From NCBI GenBank assembly GCA_028641055.1, contig CM054059.1, forward strand, positions 431,958,332-432,022,331: 64,000 nucleotides of DNA. Direction: 5' to 3'. Shown here piece by piece: positions 11,299 to 22,686 of the stretch. The notes beneath the pieces are model-generated. The model was not told the origin of the DNA. It worked only from the letters and a program-made list of their open reading frames with translations, and did no database searches. A program made the position numbers and the translations under genes. The DNA comes from Alopecurus myosuroides (Eukaryota > Streptophyta > Magnoliopsida > Poales > Poaceae). Positions within the stretch are counted from its first letter, which is position 1, and every line of letters starts with the position of its first letter.

Positions 11299-12300
11299 TT
11301 ACATCTCTCTAAGTCTCATCATACCGATTCCACGAACACATCTCTCGAAAGACGATGCCGGTAATGATTTAGTGAACAAATCAGCAAGATTTTCACACGA
11401 CTTAGTATGTAAGATCTTTACTTCATTCAACTTCTGCAACTCATGTGCGTAGAAGAACTTGGGGTTGATATGCTTCGTGAGATTGCTCTTCACATAACCC
11501 GTCTGAACTTGTGCAACACAAGCGGCATTATCTTCATGGATAATAGTGGGGGTTTGGACGGTGTTCAGCCCACATGACAGCTGGATGTGGCCGATCACCC
11601 GTCGAAGCCATACACACTCACATGATGCTTCATATAGTGCTATGATTTCCGAGTGGTTCGTCGAAGTTGACACTAGGCTTTGCTTAGACGATTTCCAGGA
11701 AATAGCGGTTCCACCACAAAGGAAAACATATCCAGTCTGAGACTTGGATGTGTGCGGGTCCGATAGGTACCCACCATCAGCATAGCCTACAACCGTGAGG
11801 TCTTTATTCCTCCGGTAAAACAAGCCAAGATCTTTGGTCACTTGCAGGTATCGGAAGATGTCCTTAACGCCTTTCCAATGCCTCTTGGTAGGCTCAGAAC
11901 TGTACCTAGCAAGCAAATTGACAGCGAACGCAATGTCCGGCTGTGTGCAATTCGCGAGGTACATGAGTGCGCCAACTGCACTCAAGTAGGGTAATTCTGG
12001 TCCCAGAATTTCCTCCCCCTCTTCCTTAGGCCTAAACGGGTCCTTATCCTGCTGTAAAGATCTCCCGATCATCGGGGTCTTAGAAGGATATGCCTTTTCA
12101 AATCCAAATCTTTCCAACACCTTCTGGGTGTATGCAGACTGGTGCACTAAGATCCCAGCAGGGGAATGTTCAAGTTGCAAACCTAGGCAGAACTTGGTTT
12201 TGCCTAAGTCTTTCATTTCGAATTCCGACATCAGGTAGGAACTCGCTTCCTCAATATCCTCAGGTGTACCGATTATATTCAAATCGTATAAGCAGGGTGT
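11299..12300 (-). pseudogene. Ty1/copia reverse transcriptase C-terminus and RNase H
   Basis: The frame is open for more than 300 codons and encodes the downstream half of copia reverse transcriptase (GLQLEHSPAGILVHQSAYTQ, then the SAVGALMYLANCTQPDIAFAV block) and RNase H (YADGGYLSDPHTSKSQTGYVF, ISWKSSKQSLVSTSTNHSE, and IHEDNAACVAQ). It ends at a stop followed by the polypurine tract. The start is broken: the normal YVDD catalytic box should precede LNIIGTPEDI, but only DLNIIG remains and gypsy sequence begins within about 20 bases. This element is the inverted partner of the copia fragment at 9921-10760. Confidence 0.85.
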
Positions 12301-12319
12301 GAGCTGAAACACATTGCAA

Positions 12320-13773
12320 GGTCTAGCAACGAAGAAGCAGATAAACTGATAAACATGGGGTCTACAAACACACGCACACCGCCAGGAATATATTTCGAGA
12401 GAATGATCAAGTGTTCAATCAAGGTCAAGAAGACTGCAGGAGCACCCGCAGCATTGGAGACAGACGTCAGCCCGCAAATTGCTATCATCGAGCTCAGCCA
12501 CAGTATTTCAAAACAAGTTTTTCTGGTCGAGCCAGTCTGGACGCAGAAATACCTCGACTACTTGTCCAACAAAAAGCTCCCAGCAGACATTCGCGAGGCT
12601 CGACAAATAGCACGACGCAGAAAAACCTTTCGGGTACTCAACGGAGAACTATACAAACAGAGTATATCAGGAATATTGCAAAGATGCATAGCACCCGAGG
12701 ATGGCAAAGAACTGCTGCGAGACATACACCAAGGAGATTGTGGACACCACGCCAGCTGGAAGGCAATTGTGGGTATAGCTTTTAGAGCAGGATTCTATTG
12801 GCTCACGACAGCTAGAGACGCTAAAGATCTAGTCGACAAATGCAACGCTTGCCAAAGATTCGCGCCCAAGCCACACGCCCCCGCCACCGAGCTCCATATG
12901 ATACCTATCGCCTGGACTTTTGCTCAATGGGGGATAGATATGGTGGGACCCTTGCGCAAATCTACACCTCGCGGATACACTCACCTGCTCATAGCAGTCG
13001 ACAAATTTACAAAGTGGATAGAAGCCATTCCAGTCACCTCTACGCACGCCGAGTGCGCGGTGATATTCCTCAACTCAATTGTGTGCAGATTCGGCATCCC
13101 ACACAACATCATCACAGATAATGGGACCAACTTCACAACCAAGGAAACGCAGGAATTCTGCAAAGAAAAAAGAATTACTCTCAGCTTCGCCTCGGTCACC
13201 CACCCGCAAACAAACGACCAAGTCGAACGATCCAACGGGCTAGTTTGTGCTGGCCTAAATAAACGACTACTCGACAGACTGCGCCCAGCAACATGGCACT
13301 GGGCCGAAGAGTTATCATTAGTACTATGGAGTCTACGCACAACTCCAAATCGATCAACAAATTATACACCATTTTTCATGGTATACGGAGCTGAGGTTGT
13401 CCTTCCCGAAGATGTCAAATTCAGTGCTCCACGAGTCGTCGCATACAGTGAAGAAACTTCAAACAGAGCACTCGTTAAAGATATGGACGCACTAGATGAG
13501 ATACGCGATAACGCACTCGCAAGATCTGCAGTATACCAACAATCGCTGCGCAACTACCACAGTCGTCGTATACGCCATAGAGCTTTCGTGGTCGGAGATT
13601 TGGTGCTGCGGCTCAAGCAGAAGGAAGAACACAAGCTCGAGCCACCATGGGAAGTACCCTTCATAATACACGAAGTTATCCCTGGTGGTGCATATCGATT
13701 GAAGAACCCGAAGACTGGTGGCATCTACTCCAACCCATGGAACGTGGCGCATCTCCGCAAATTCTACCCTTAG
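12320..13773 (+). CDS. Ty3/gypsy (Tat-type) pol fragment: RNase H tail and integrase
   Basis: The frame is open from the truncation point to TAG near 13773. It starts with the end of RNase H (ASSNEEADKL) and the linker before integrase, followed by the HHCC zinc-binding region (GDCGHHASW ... CNACQRF) and the catalytic core. The acidic triad is visible: D in WGIDMVGP, D in ITDNGTNF, E in NDQVERSN. A C-terminal GDLVLRLKQK ... PPWEVPFII block matches the non-specific DNA-binding end, and the frame closes with NPWNVAHLRKFYP. Integrase inserts the cDNA copy into host chromosomes. The integrase part looks undamaged, but without gag and reverse transcriptase it cannot act for its own element. Confidence 0.9.
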
Positions 13774-14112
13774 GATTATTCTACTCGCAAAGAAATAAGG
13801 CTCTACTAGCCATTTTGTAGTTCAATCAAACACACGGCTTCTCAACCACAACTATTCGCATCTTCGATTTTTTACATGCTATAAACAACACGTATACGCC
13901 CATAACACACGGGGGCTACGCCTAATCAGCATAAAAAGAACACAAGGTTCAACAAGGTACACACCTTATAGACACCTTAAAAATACACAGAGTGAACTAT
14001 ACAGAGTCTACATGACTACACTTTCGACGACATTACAATCATAATAATGATAATACAGGGTATTTACATCCTATAATTAAATCTGACGACGAGCAGTCTC
14101 CTAGGCCAACAC
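13774..14112. other. Space between convergent pol and accessory gene in element H
   Basis: This non-coding region separates the integrase stop from the 3' end of the minus-strand accessory gene. A, B and C have a comparable convergent spacer. Confidence 0.5.
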
Positions 14113-14960
14113 TCAATCAACCTCTTCAGAAGTCAGCCGAATAATCTCCTCCGCTGCAGGATGAACGACTGCGTAATGAGGAGTAAGATCGACTCGAGCA
14201 TTGGGGAGCCTAGCCACAGAGTTAAAGTTGACCTCATGATGCCACAACCGAACAAAAGCAAGCGCCACTTGAGCACCACAGATAACCTGCTGGCGAACGC
14301 ACTCGTGAACTTCGCCCACTCGGCCAAAAATTCTTAGCAGGTCGCTCAACCCTTCTGGAACGATGCCCAGCGGATAGAACGTCCGGTGCACAGAAGACAA
14401 GGCTTCGCGACAAGAATCCACAATAATCTTCGCCTGGCCAGCCCGGTACTTAAAAGTAGCCAAAATAAAGCCTCGACTACGGTCAGACCAGAAGTTGTTC
14501 GCATGCGGCTTTGAGCTAACCTCTTCATGGGCAATATAATTATCCACCCAATGCGTTTCACACGGACCGTCAGGCTCAAAAACTACAAAAAATAGTACAA
14601 AGGGTTAAAGATGAAAAGGAGGCAAACAGCAAAGTGCTAGGGGGCTCGTAGGCTTACAAAGCATGTCTTTGGCAACAGCTGCCAGCTCCTCCATCACGAA
14701 CTGTTCACGCTCGGCCGCAAACTTTTGCTTTGACTTAGCCACATCATCCACTCCACGCAAAGCCTTCAGCTTGCGCTCGCCATCCACGACGCGATCACAG
14801 AGCGAGGGAAATGTACAAGCAGCAGCAACAAGGGGATCCACTCGCGCAGCAGATCCACTCGAAGACTCTGCGCTAGGACCCATTAACTGGAAGGAAATGA
14901 AGCAAGTTCAGATACACTACAAGACCCCACTCGAGAAACATACCACCTAGTTATCAGGTG

Positions 14961-14984
14961 CTCGGGGGCTACTCCCATCGGGAG
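14961..14984 (+). repeat. Polypurine-tract-like motif, copy 1
   Basis: CTCGGGGGCTAC followed by TCCCATCGGGAG. The first twelve bases equal the genuine polypurine tract of element H at 30011-30022. Further copies lie at 16167-16190 and 16274-16297, between exon-like blocks of the accessory gene. Confidence 0.65.
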
Positions 14985-16166
14985 CTCAGAACAGTCAATC
15001 GCAAACAATCATGCATTTTAGACATCAAAGAACACTTCGATTAAAAGCAAAATACGGGAATACATCCCAAAGTTCATTACATCGACGGGCAAAGTAAAAA
15101 CAGACTATCCTACGGAACTGCAGAGGTACTGCCACTCGCAGCAGGATCCCCCTTGCGACCAGCGCGGGCAAGCAATTCAGAGAGCTTCCTTGCAAGGGCT
15201 TCAGCCGGAGCGCCAAAAGGACGAAGCGCTACCTTTCTGCATGTGGCGGCGTCATAGGGAAGGCTCGAGTACGCCTTCTCCAGGCCCGCGACTCCGTGAG
15301 CCAACGCAAACTGGATAGCAGTCCTAGCCCCGCACTCAGACTGGGCGACTGAATAAGCCTGAAGGAGATTTTCATCCTCCAGGAAAACTTTCAGAAGGCC
15401 GCCCAGCGTAGGCGGAACTACAGCATCCACCAGAAGGCGCTCGTGGAATTGCGTCAACACTCGAATGGCTTCACCAACGAGGGAGTAGATCACACTCACG
15501 TGTTTCTGGAGCTGGGTGCAGGAATCCGTCAAGGCATCCAATCGTCGGCTCCCAGGTAGCTCCAATGCAACGCCAAGGACATCTGCAAAAGGACACCGTA
15601 AATTCCCGAGATAGCCAATTAAATTGCGTCACAACAGAAGTCAAGTGCAACTTACCCGCAAATTTCTGAGCCAGAGGGCAGATGATGCTAACAAGATCGT
15701 TATCATGTTTAGCACCAGCCTCTTCCAATTGCTTCAGCGCCTCCTGGGCCTCGGCGAGCTTCCCCTCAAAATCATTCGAATGCTTGCGATTGGACTCCAG
15801 CTCCTTTCGGGTGGACTCCAACTCGGCCTCAAGGGTTTTCACCCGAGTGACAGCTTCAGTTTTCTCGGTCTTCAGGAGATCGACTTGAGCTACATAGCAA
15901 TGAATTCAGCCTAAGAAAACTTATATGATCAGAGGAAACAACAAAAAAAAAATGGAACGGATTAACCTACCTTGGAGAGCTTGGCCGTCCTCGACGAGTT
16001 GATCACGATCCACCCGAAGGGAAATGCAATCTGCCTCAGCCGAAAGCACGCGGCGACCAATGGCGGCAAGGGAGTCAAGAAGAGACTGCAAAAGCACAAG
16101 ACACAGTTCAAGTTAAAGGAAAAAATCTATTGAGCCTATTCACGACTGTACACAGTCGATTATAGC

Positions 16167-16190
16167 CTCGGGGGCTACTCCCATCGGGAG
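16167..16190 (+). repeat. Polypurine-tract-like motif, copy 2
   Basis: Identical to copy 1 over 24 bases and followed by CACTGTCGTGCACCCGATAAA, which recurs with few changes after copy 3. Confidence 0.65.
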
Positions 16191-16273
16191 CACTGTCGTG
16201 CACCCGATAAAATCAAGGAAATAAAAAAGCTTAAACTTGAGTCCGTGACCAATCGCAAACGATTAACCACGGC

Positions 16274-16297
16274 CTCAGGGGCTACTCCCATCGGGAG
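16274..16297 (+). repeat. Polypurine-tract-like motif, copy 3
   Basis: It matches copies 1 and 2 with a single change in the purine run (CTCAGGGGCTAC) and lies about 107 bases after copy 2, as if a short unit had been tandemly duplicated. Confidence 0.6.
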
Positions 16298-17848
16298 CAC
16301 TGTCATGCCCCCGATAAAAAACATACACAGACAAAGCCGAAGATACAAAAGAGGTGACAAGATTTACCTGGCCCTGGGCGGTGCACAAAGGGTCCGCCGA
16401 GCTACCCGAAACTTCTTTGCTCGCCGAAGCTCCACCCACGAAGCTAGGCAACCTATAATCTGGAGCCGCAGCTGCCGGTGCTGGGTTCGGAGACTTCTGG
16501 GTGGCCTTAACGAATGGAGTTTCACCCGCAGTTGCTTCTTTTCTCTTCACGGAAGGAATAGAAGAAGCAAACTGACCAGGGTTGATGGTTTGAAGCTTGT
16601 CATGAAAGGAAGAATCGAGCAAAGGCATAAGGGAAACAGGAGAAATATTTCGACTAAAGGATCATGCGAAAGAAAAAACTCACTCATCGTCGTCGTCATC
16701 ATCCAGCATATCCGCGTTCCAGGAGGTGGTGACCTTCGACTTGGGGGCTGGAGGAGGAAGCACGTTCAGGGGCGTCACCACGAGAGGCTCTGTCGCCTTG
16801 CCAGATCCGCCACCCAAAGAACTATCTTTGGAAGTAGCTTCATCGCCCCTGCCTACGGCACTTGCGGTGATGGAGATCGCTACCCGACTCTTCCACGCCG
16901 TCTGAAGAACCGTGCCCGGTGCTCAAGTCGGCCTCAGCAACACTGGTGTCGAGAGCAGCCTCAACATTGCTCGCCAGGAGGTCCGAGGCATCCTCAGCCG
17001 AGACTGGCAAGAAGAACGTTGCTATTTCCAAACTCTACAAGAGAAGAAGAAGAAGAAGAAAAGAGAAAACACAGTCGACGGACTCTCGAGTGGCAAAAAG
17101 GTTAAAGCAGAGAAGAGAAGAAAACTTACATCGGCTGGATGAGGTTTTGAAGCCTCGAATGGTTCAAGAGGGCAAAGCCACAAAGGGCTCGCCTACCTTC
17201 AGCTTGGTGATAGCCGCAATTTTCTTCTCGAATTCGGCATTCGAGAGTATATCTTGGCACACACGACTAGGGTCTTGGATGCCCTGGTACTCCCACATAG
17301 TCAATGGCCTCTCTTGAAGAGGCTGGATCCTATGCCGGAGGAAGACGCTCGCCAGGTGCAAACCATTCAGCGCGACCCCTGTTGTCTGGTCGCGAAGAAC
17401 TTCCACCTTCGCGAGTAGCGGAGCGATGGTCCAGTTTTTTTCGGCTGAGAGCTTATGCGTCCAAGACTTCCGTCGCTTCAAAATAGCGAACGGGTGGAAT
17501 TCATGAGCTCCACCCGCGCTGTTGTCGACGACATATAACCACTTCCTCCGCCATCCTTGCACGGAGTCGATGAAGTGCATCTCCAAGTAGGAGCTATCCG
17601 TCTTCGCCTGGATTTCGAAGCCGCCGGTGCGCAGCGTCTCTCCAAGTTGGTTCTCCACCCGCGACTTCTCGCGGAAGACCCGCAGTTTGAATAGGGCCTT
17701 CAGAAGGCCCCAGTGCGGGCGAATGCCTAAGAAGCACTCGCAAAGTACAATCAAGCACGAGATGTGCTGGATCGCATTTGGAGGCAGATCGTGGAGTTGT
17801 ATGCCATAGACATACAACAGTCATAGGAGGAGGGATGAAGAGGAAGGG

Positions 17849-18321
17849 TGTCGTGGGATAATCACGGCAGACGTTACCGGGGGTAACTGATCTTGGGGCA
17901 AGACGACACAGGCGTTTGGGAGAGGGTTTAGCTCAGAGGAAAACATGGTGGTAATCGATCTGGTAGCCGGCAATCAAAGTCGCCGAGTCTCCGATCTTAA
18001 TATAATAACTCAACTCTCGGGTTACACTGGATGCTCGATATCAAGCGATATTGCTAGGGTTCTTAGATCTCTTTAAACTAGACTTAGGGGTCGGCTTATA
18101 AAGCACCGTACCCCCCCGACTTGCCCTCCAAGGCGCACCCTGAATCCTACCCGAACACCGCTTACAAACCCTAGCTTTCCTTACCGCAACCCACAATCCG
18201 GGTTACGAGGCCTACAAACTTTGGGCCTTCCAGAAGTTTATCCTTAACCGGATCCTGCGCCGTGTCCCTTGGGCCGGGTTACACCTTGGAGTTGGCCTAC
18301 CGGGTTATTATCCCTCCATCA
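17849..18321 (-). repeat. Element A 3' LTR
   Basis: It starts (plus strand) TGTCGTGGGATAATC and ends TATCCCTCCATCA. In element orientation it opens with TGATGGAGGG and closes with CCACGACA, the usual TG...CA ends. Confidence 0.95.
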
Positions 18322-18698
18322 GTAGTCCCCAGAATAGCTTGGGCTTCACGGATCCTTCCTTGAAGCACTGGCTATTCCCTGCAAAAATATCAAACGCACA
18401 AGTGTATGGAGGCCGGGTTAAGGTGCTTTGATATATAGCTAGGCCTAACTCCATGGTGGCCATATAGCAACCCGGCCTTTCTCCAGACGCTTTGCTTAAC
18501 TTTCCGGGTCTAAGCCTTGATAAAAGTGCCAAGATTCTTTACTCGATAATTGACCCTGATATCACGGGGTGGATCTCCTTCTCTTTTTTGTCCAGATACT
18601 TTGCTCAATACTTGGAGCACATCTCGCAGAATCCGCGTAGATAGCCATTACCCCACAATTTCCGGCTTCCGGCCGTTGAGATAGACTCATCCTCATCC

Positions 18699-18706
18699 TA
18701 TAAATA
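18699..18706 (+). promoter_or_regulatory. TATA box of the element A accessory gene
   Basis: TATAAATA in the context CATCCTATAAATAGTGC lies about 380 bases from the 3' LTR and about 265 bases before a 5'-leader intron. It is on the strand of the accessory gene. Comparable boxes precede the accessory genes of B (50769) and C (47082, minus). Confidence 0.7.
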
Positions 18707-19491
18707 GTGCTCAGAGGGTGACCTAGAACCCATCGTTCCACTTCAACCTCTCCTTTCCTTCCTCACTCCTTACGCCCTCGTAACACCACCGCAGGAATTT
18801 CGTGCTCGCCATCGGAGCAAAGCCTCCGCCGGCCGCGTTCATTCTCGAGCCATCTCGTGCCGCCGCCAAGCTTCACCGCCGCGCCCTCGTTCCACTCGCC
18901 AAGAGTCGCGAAGGGGCACTCGAGCCACGCCGTCCACCGCCATCGCACTAGACTCCAATATCTCCAGTAAGTCCCTTGTACTCGTTTAATTTAGCCCCGC
19001 AATTTTTCGATTCATCCAAGATTGGATCTAGGTCAACCTGTGGGTCGTTCTTCCTGTTGCACCGGATTAGATCGATTTGACGCTCGCTAACTCCTTTAAC
19101 CACCTGTTTGATGACTACAACTCATCTTCCTACCATTATTAATCACCAATTCCTTCGTAGAATCGTCCGCAAGTTTTCCCATCTAGATCCATTTCTCCTC
19201 AATTTTCCGCACATAACATTAACACCCGGAAAATCCTCCTTTTCCAGCTATTTTGCTTGCAGTAGATACATGGGCAACCATCCATCTTCCCCAAATGCTT
19301 TTCCGTACGTAAGTGACCAATAATCTCCATAGTTATACTTAACGCCCGGATACCTTGTAGTCTCCACCTCATAGCGTGATACCCGGATAGTTCTTAGTTT
19401 TCATACTTTCTTGATACCTCATACTCGGGTAATCCAACACTTCCGGGTCTTATTTCCTGTGCCTCTTTTTCTTGTCTTGCAGGTTGATCCC

Positions 19492-22400
19492 ATGGCTCCC
19501 AAACGGCAAGGAAAACAGCCGACTCAGGCAAAGACTACCCAGACCATATCCGCCAACTGGGGGCGTTCCACAGCTACAAAGGCCAAGCTGGACGAGCTAG
19601 CCGAACTAGGAATTCTCCCTTCTCAGAAGGACATTCACTGGAGAGCACCGGGCAATGAGACCCGGCCCACACCTGCCGATAATGAGGTAATCTGCTTCAT
19701 AGAGCACGTGACCCGGGGATTCCGTCCTCCGGGTCACCCTTTCTTTCGGGAAGTCCTTAACCATTACGGTCTCCGGGTATTCGATATAGGGCCTAACTCT
19801 ATATTGAACATAACCCACTTCATCGTCCTTTGCGAGTCCTATTTGTGCATTCCGCCAAATTTGACTCTCTTCATAGAACTTTTCCAATGCAAACCGTGCC
19901 GTGAAAGCGGTGACGGAGCACTCTTGACTTGCGGCGGGGTTTCCATCCAGCGCCGCAAGAATTCCCCTATGCCAACCCTTAACTTAAACTCTCACGTTAA
20001 GCATTGGCAACTCTCCTTTTTCTACTGCCGAGACACCTCCCTACCCGGCGAGAGGAGATTGCCGGGTTACTCGGAGGGTCTCCTAGATATCTCCGAGTCT
20101 TTCAATGCCTTTGCCCCTGAGTCGGACAGGGAGGCCATCCTGCCTTGGCTGGCTAAGCTAGATGTTCTCTCGGCCCAAGGCCTTCCTGGGCTCAACTTGG
20201 TGAAGACGTGGGTCGATTTCCGGATCCAGCCCAACTCTACCCGCACCAAGTTGATGTGCGAGTATTCGGGGCACACCACAGACGCGCTCCGATACTCCAC
20301 CAAGAACTTTGCAACCGGTGATACCAACAAAACCATCAAGAGTTTCTTGACGGAAAAATTGGAGGTGATAAAGAACATTACCGGATTACCTCCATTTACT
20401 CGGGAAAACCCAGCTCCAGCAGTAAGACCCGATTCTCATAACCTTTTTCCACACTTTGACCTGATGCAACTTCCAATTCTTACTTTCATCTTTCTGACTT
20501 TAGGCTGATGATCCCTTCTGGAGAGTTGAAACCTCCCCCCCCTCCAGAGACCCGGAAGAAGAGGACGAGCCGGCTGATGACGATGAAGGTACTTATCCGA
20601 ATCTCATGTTATCTTTTACCTGCATTATTTTCCTACCATTTACCTTTTTCCCACGGATACATACTCGATTTTCAGGGCTGGAAGACGAAGAAGAAAAAGA
20701 AGAGGAAGACCCGGAGGCCACTGAATCCGATCAGGAGGTCACAGTTGGGGCCAAGAGGAAGGCTAGAGGAGTGGTTGCAAAGGTTCCTTTTTTCCTTTAT
20801 GTCTTCTGAGCCTTACTCCTTCGATACCATGCGTAAACTTAATCAACAATTGTCACACTCATCATTCTTGAAGGATCCTCTCCCGGCTAAGCGCAGGGTG
20901 ACCCGGAGTTCCCCGGGCGAGGATCCCCTTAACCCGGGTATCTCCACTTCACCTGCTCACCGAGCCAGCACTCCTCCACCTCAGCCCTCCAAATCTCCTC
21001 AGCGCCACCCATCTCCTAGCCACCCACTCGTTGGGCAATTCCGGGTGCCGCTATCGGTGCCTTTGGCGACCTCGTACGCCTCCAGCGGCGAACTCCCGCC
21101 GGATTACGCTGTGAACACCGGGTAAGTCTCCATCGCTCGATATCCTTTTATACCTGATAACCACCAACCTAAATCACTAACCACTTTTTCCTCTTTCCTA
21201 TTAGCGCCCAAGCTACCACTAGTGACCCGGAAATCACAGAAGCAGAAAAGCAGGGGGCGGAGGGGCCGACTATTAACACGGATGCTGCAGTTGATGATGA
21301 AGCTGAAGACGGCCAAGAACAAGACCCCTTCAATGACCCGGCTCAACAGGAAACCGTGTCTCCAAAATCCTCTGAAGAAGTGGACGAAGATATTGAGATC
21401 TTGGAGACGAAGACGGGCTCTCCTAACCCGGATACTCAGACGGTCCGGGTTTCGACCCCAAGAACCGGGAAAGTTCCCCAGCCGGAAGACCAATCTGCCG
21501 GCCCTTCTAGAGTTCGCCCTGAGGATATGACGTTCGCCCAAATGCTTGATGCCCTCTACACCTTAAAGGCCGATGAAGAGAATATTCTAGATGCTTTGAT
21601 AACAAAGCACAAGGTAAGTCCGAGTAAAACCACTTGTATCCTTGTATAGCCCCCAAGTTCAAAGTGAATTATTGGTTTAATTTGCTTGGAACTTCATAAT
21701 AGATCCGACTGACCCTTCCTTGTGTTTCCACCTAGGACTTCGTTGCGCAATCTGAGAAGAAGCTGGCGAAGGCTGCCAAACGCATTGTGAAGGAGACAGC
21801 TCTTCGCGAAGCAGCTGAAGCTGAAGCTCGTAGGAGTGGAAAAATCACAAGGAAGTATAGGAAAAGGGCTCACTTGGCTGAGGACAGGCTAACAACACTT
21901 TCTGTGCAGATTGCCGATACCTACCGCGCAGCAACTGGTATGATCTTTGAACTTTAGCAATTAAGACCCGGATTTTCCTTTGGATGAATAGCCGGATCCC
22001 CTTGTTCATTACTTTTCTCACTTTCGGCAGGTCCGGATGATGCGATCCCGGAAGAGGATGATACTGCCAAGCTGAAGCTCATTAAAGATACTGTCCGGCA
22101 GCTCAGTGACGGAGTTGGATGGATTCTCGATGAACTACGACTACCGGGTGTTGGACCTGGTAACATGAAAAAGTTGCTGGAAGTCTGCTCGACCATTCCT
22201 GAGTGGATTTGGCACTGGAAGCGCTCATCCTGTCGGTTTGGAGTAACCCGGGGTCTTGCGCTGGCTAAAGCTTATTTCCCTAAGCTAGAGCCGGCCAAGC
22301 TGATGGGCGGGTTTCCAGAATTCAATCCAGACGGGTCCAAGTTCTCACCAAAGAATTTCAAAGCCATTCAGAAAGAAGTTCGTCACCCGGCCAGTGTGAT

Positions 22401-22686
22401 CGCCGACAGTTTGGAGATCGATTCTATTCTTCCTGCATATGATGCTAGTGACAAGGTTATTAAGGCAGATCGCCCCAAGCCATACGATATGCTTGCCCGA
22501 TGGAAGGAAGAAGCTGCCAGGATTAGGGAGGAAGCTGCAAAGAAGAAGGCTGAAGCCGACTCCGCGCCCGCTACCTCTACACCCGTCGTCCCTCCACCTG
22601 CGCGAGCCGGCGTTGCTGCTGACCCGGGTGCTGCTGCTACCACAAGTGATGGCAAAGGCAAGGCGAAGATGGACGACGCGGCTTAG
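19492..22686 (+). CDS. Intact spliced antisense accessory gene of element A (Transposase_28 family)
   Basis: Seven coding exons can be joined: 19492-20421, 20504-20588, 20676-20782, 20874-21121, 21205-21613, 21736-21937 and 22031-22686. All six introns have GT and AG ends, and the sum (2637 bases) is exactly 879 codons, giving 878 residues with no stop. A leader intron is likely from about 18968 to the CTTGCAG before 19486, so the ATG at 19492 is the first in exon 2 of the transcript. Exon 1 carries the 'putative gypsy type transposon' domain (about residues 60-290: VTRGFRPP, GPNSILNITHFIVLCESYL, PWLAKLDVL, WVDFRIQP). Exons 2-5 are acidic and Pro/Ser-rich, exon 6 is a charged likely coiled coil, and exon 7 has a GWILDELRLPG helical domain and a Lys-rich end. 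The biochemical function is unknown. It is on the strand opposite to pol, so the introns are not spliced from genomic RNA. Confidence 0.85.

Larger units (their letters stand above)
14113..17848 (-). pseudogene. Antisense accessory gene of element H (Transposase_28 family), downstream part
   Basis: The minus-strand exon at about 17197-17843 encodes the family core (QLHDLPPNAIQHIS ... FLGIRPHWGLL ... WTIAPLLAKVEVL ... LASVFLRHRIQPL) and ends at a GT donor after TKLK. Further exon-like frames follow: an Ala/Ser/Pro-rich segment (16275-16628), an acidic one (16840-17031), a coiled coil (about 15655-15842, EAELESTRKELESNRK) and two successive C-terminal modules, one ending near 15110 and one ending at 14113. 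The second begins with CREALSSVHRTFYPLGI and resembles the C-terminus in B. The family is annotated as 'putative gypsy type transposon'; its biochemical role is unknown. The first exon is cut by element A and continues at 28547-28807. Confidence 0.7.
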
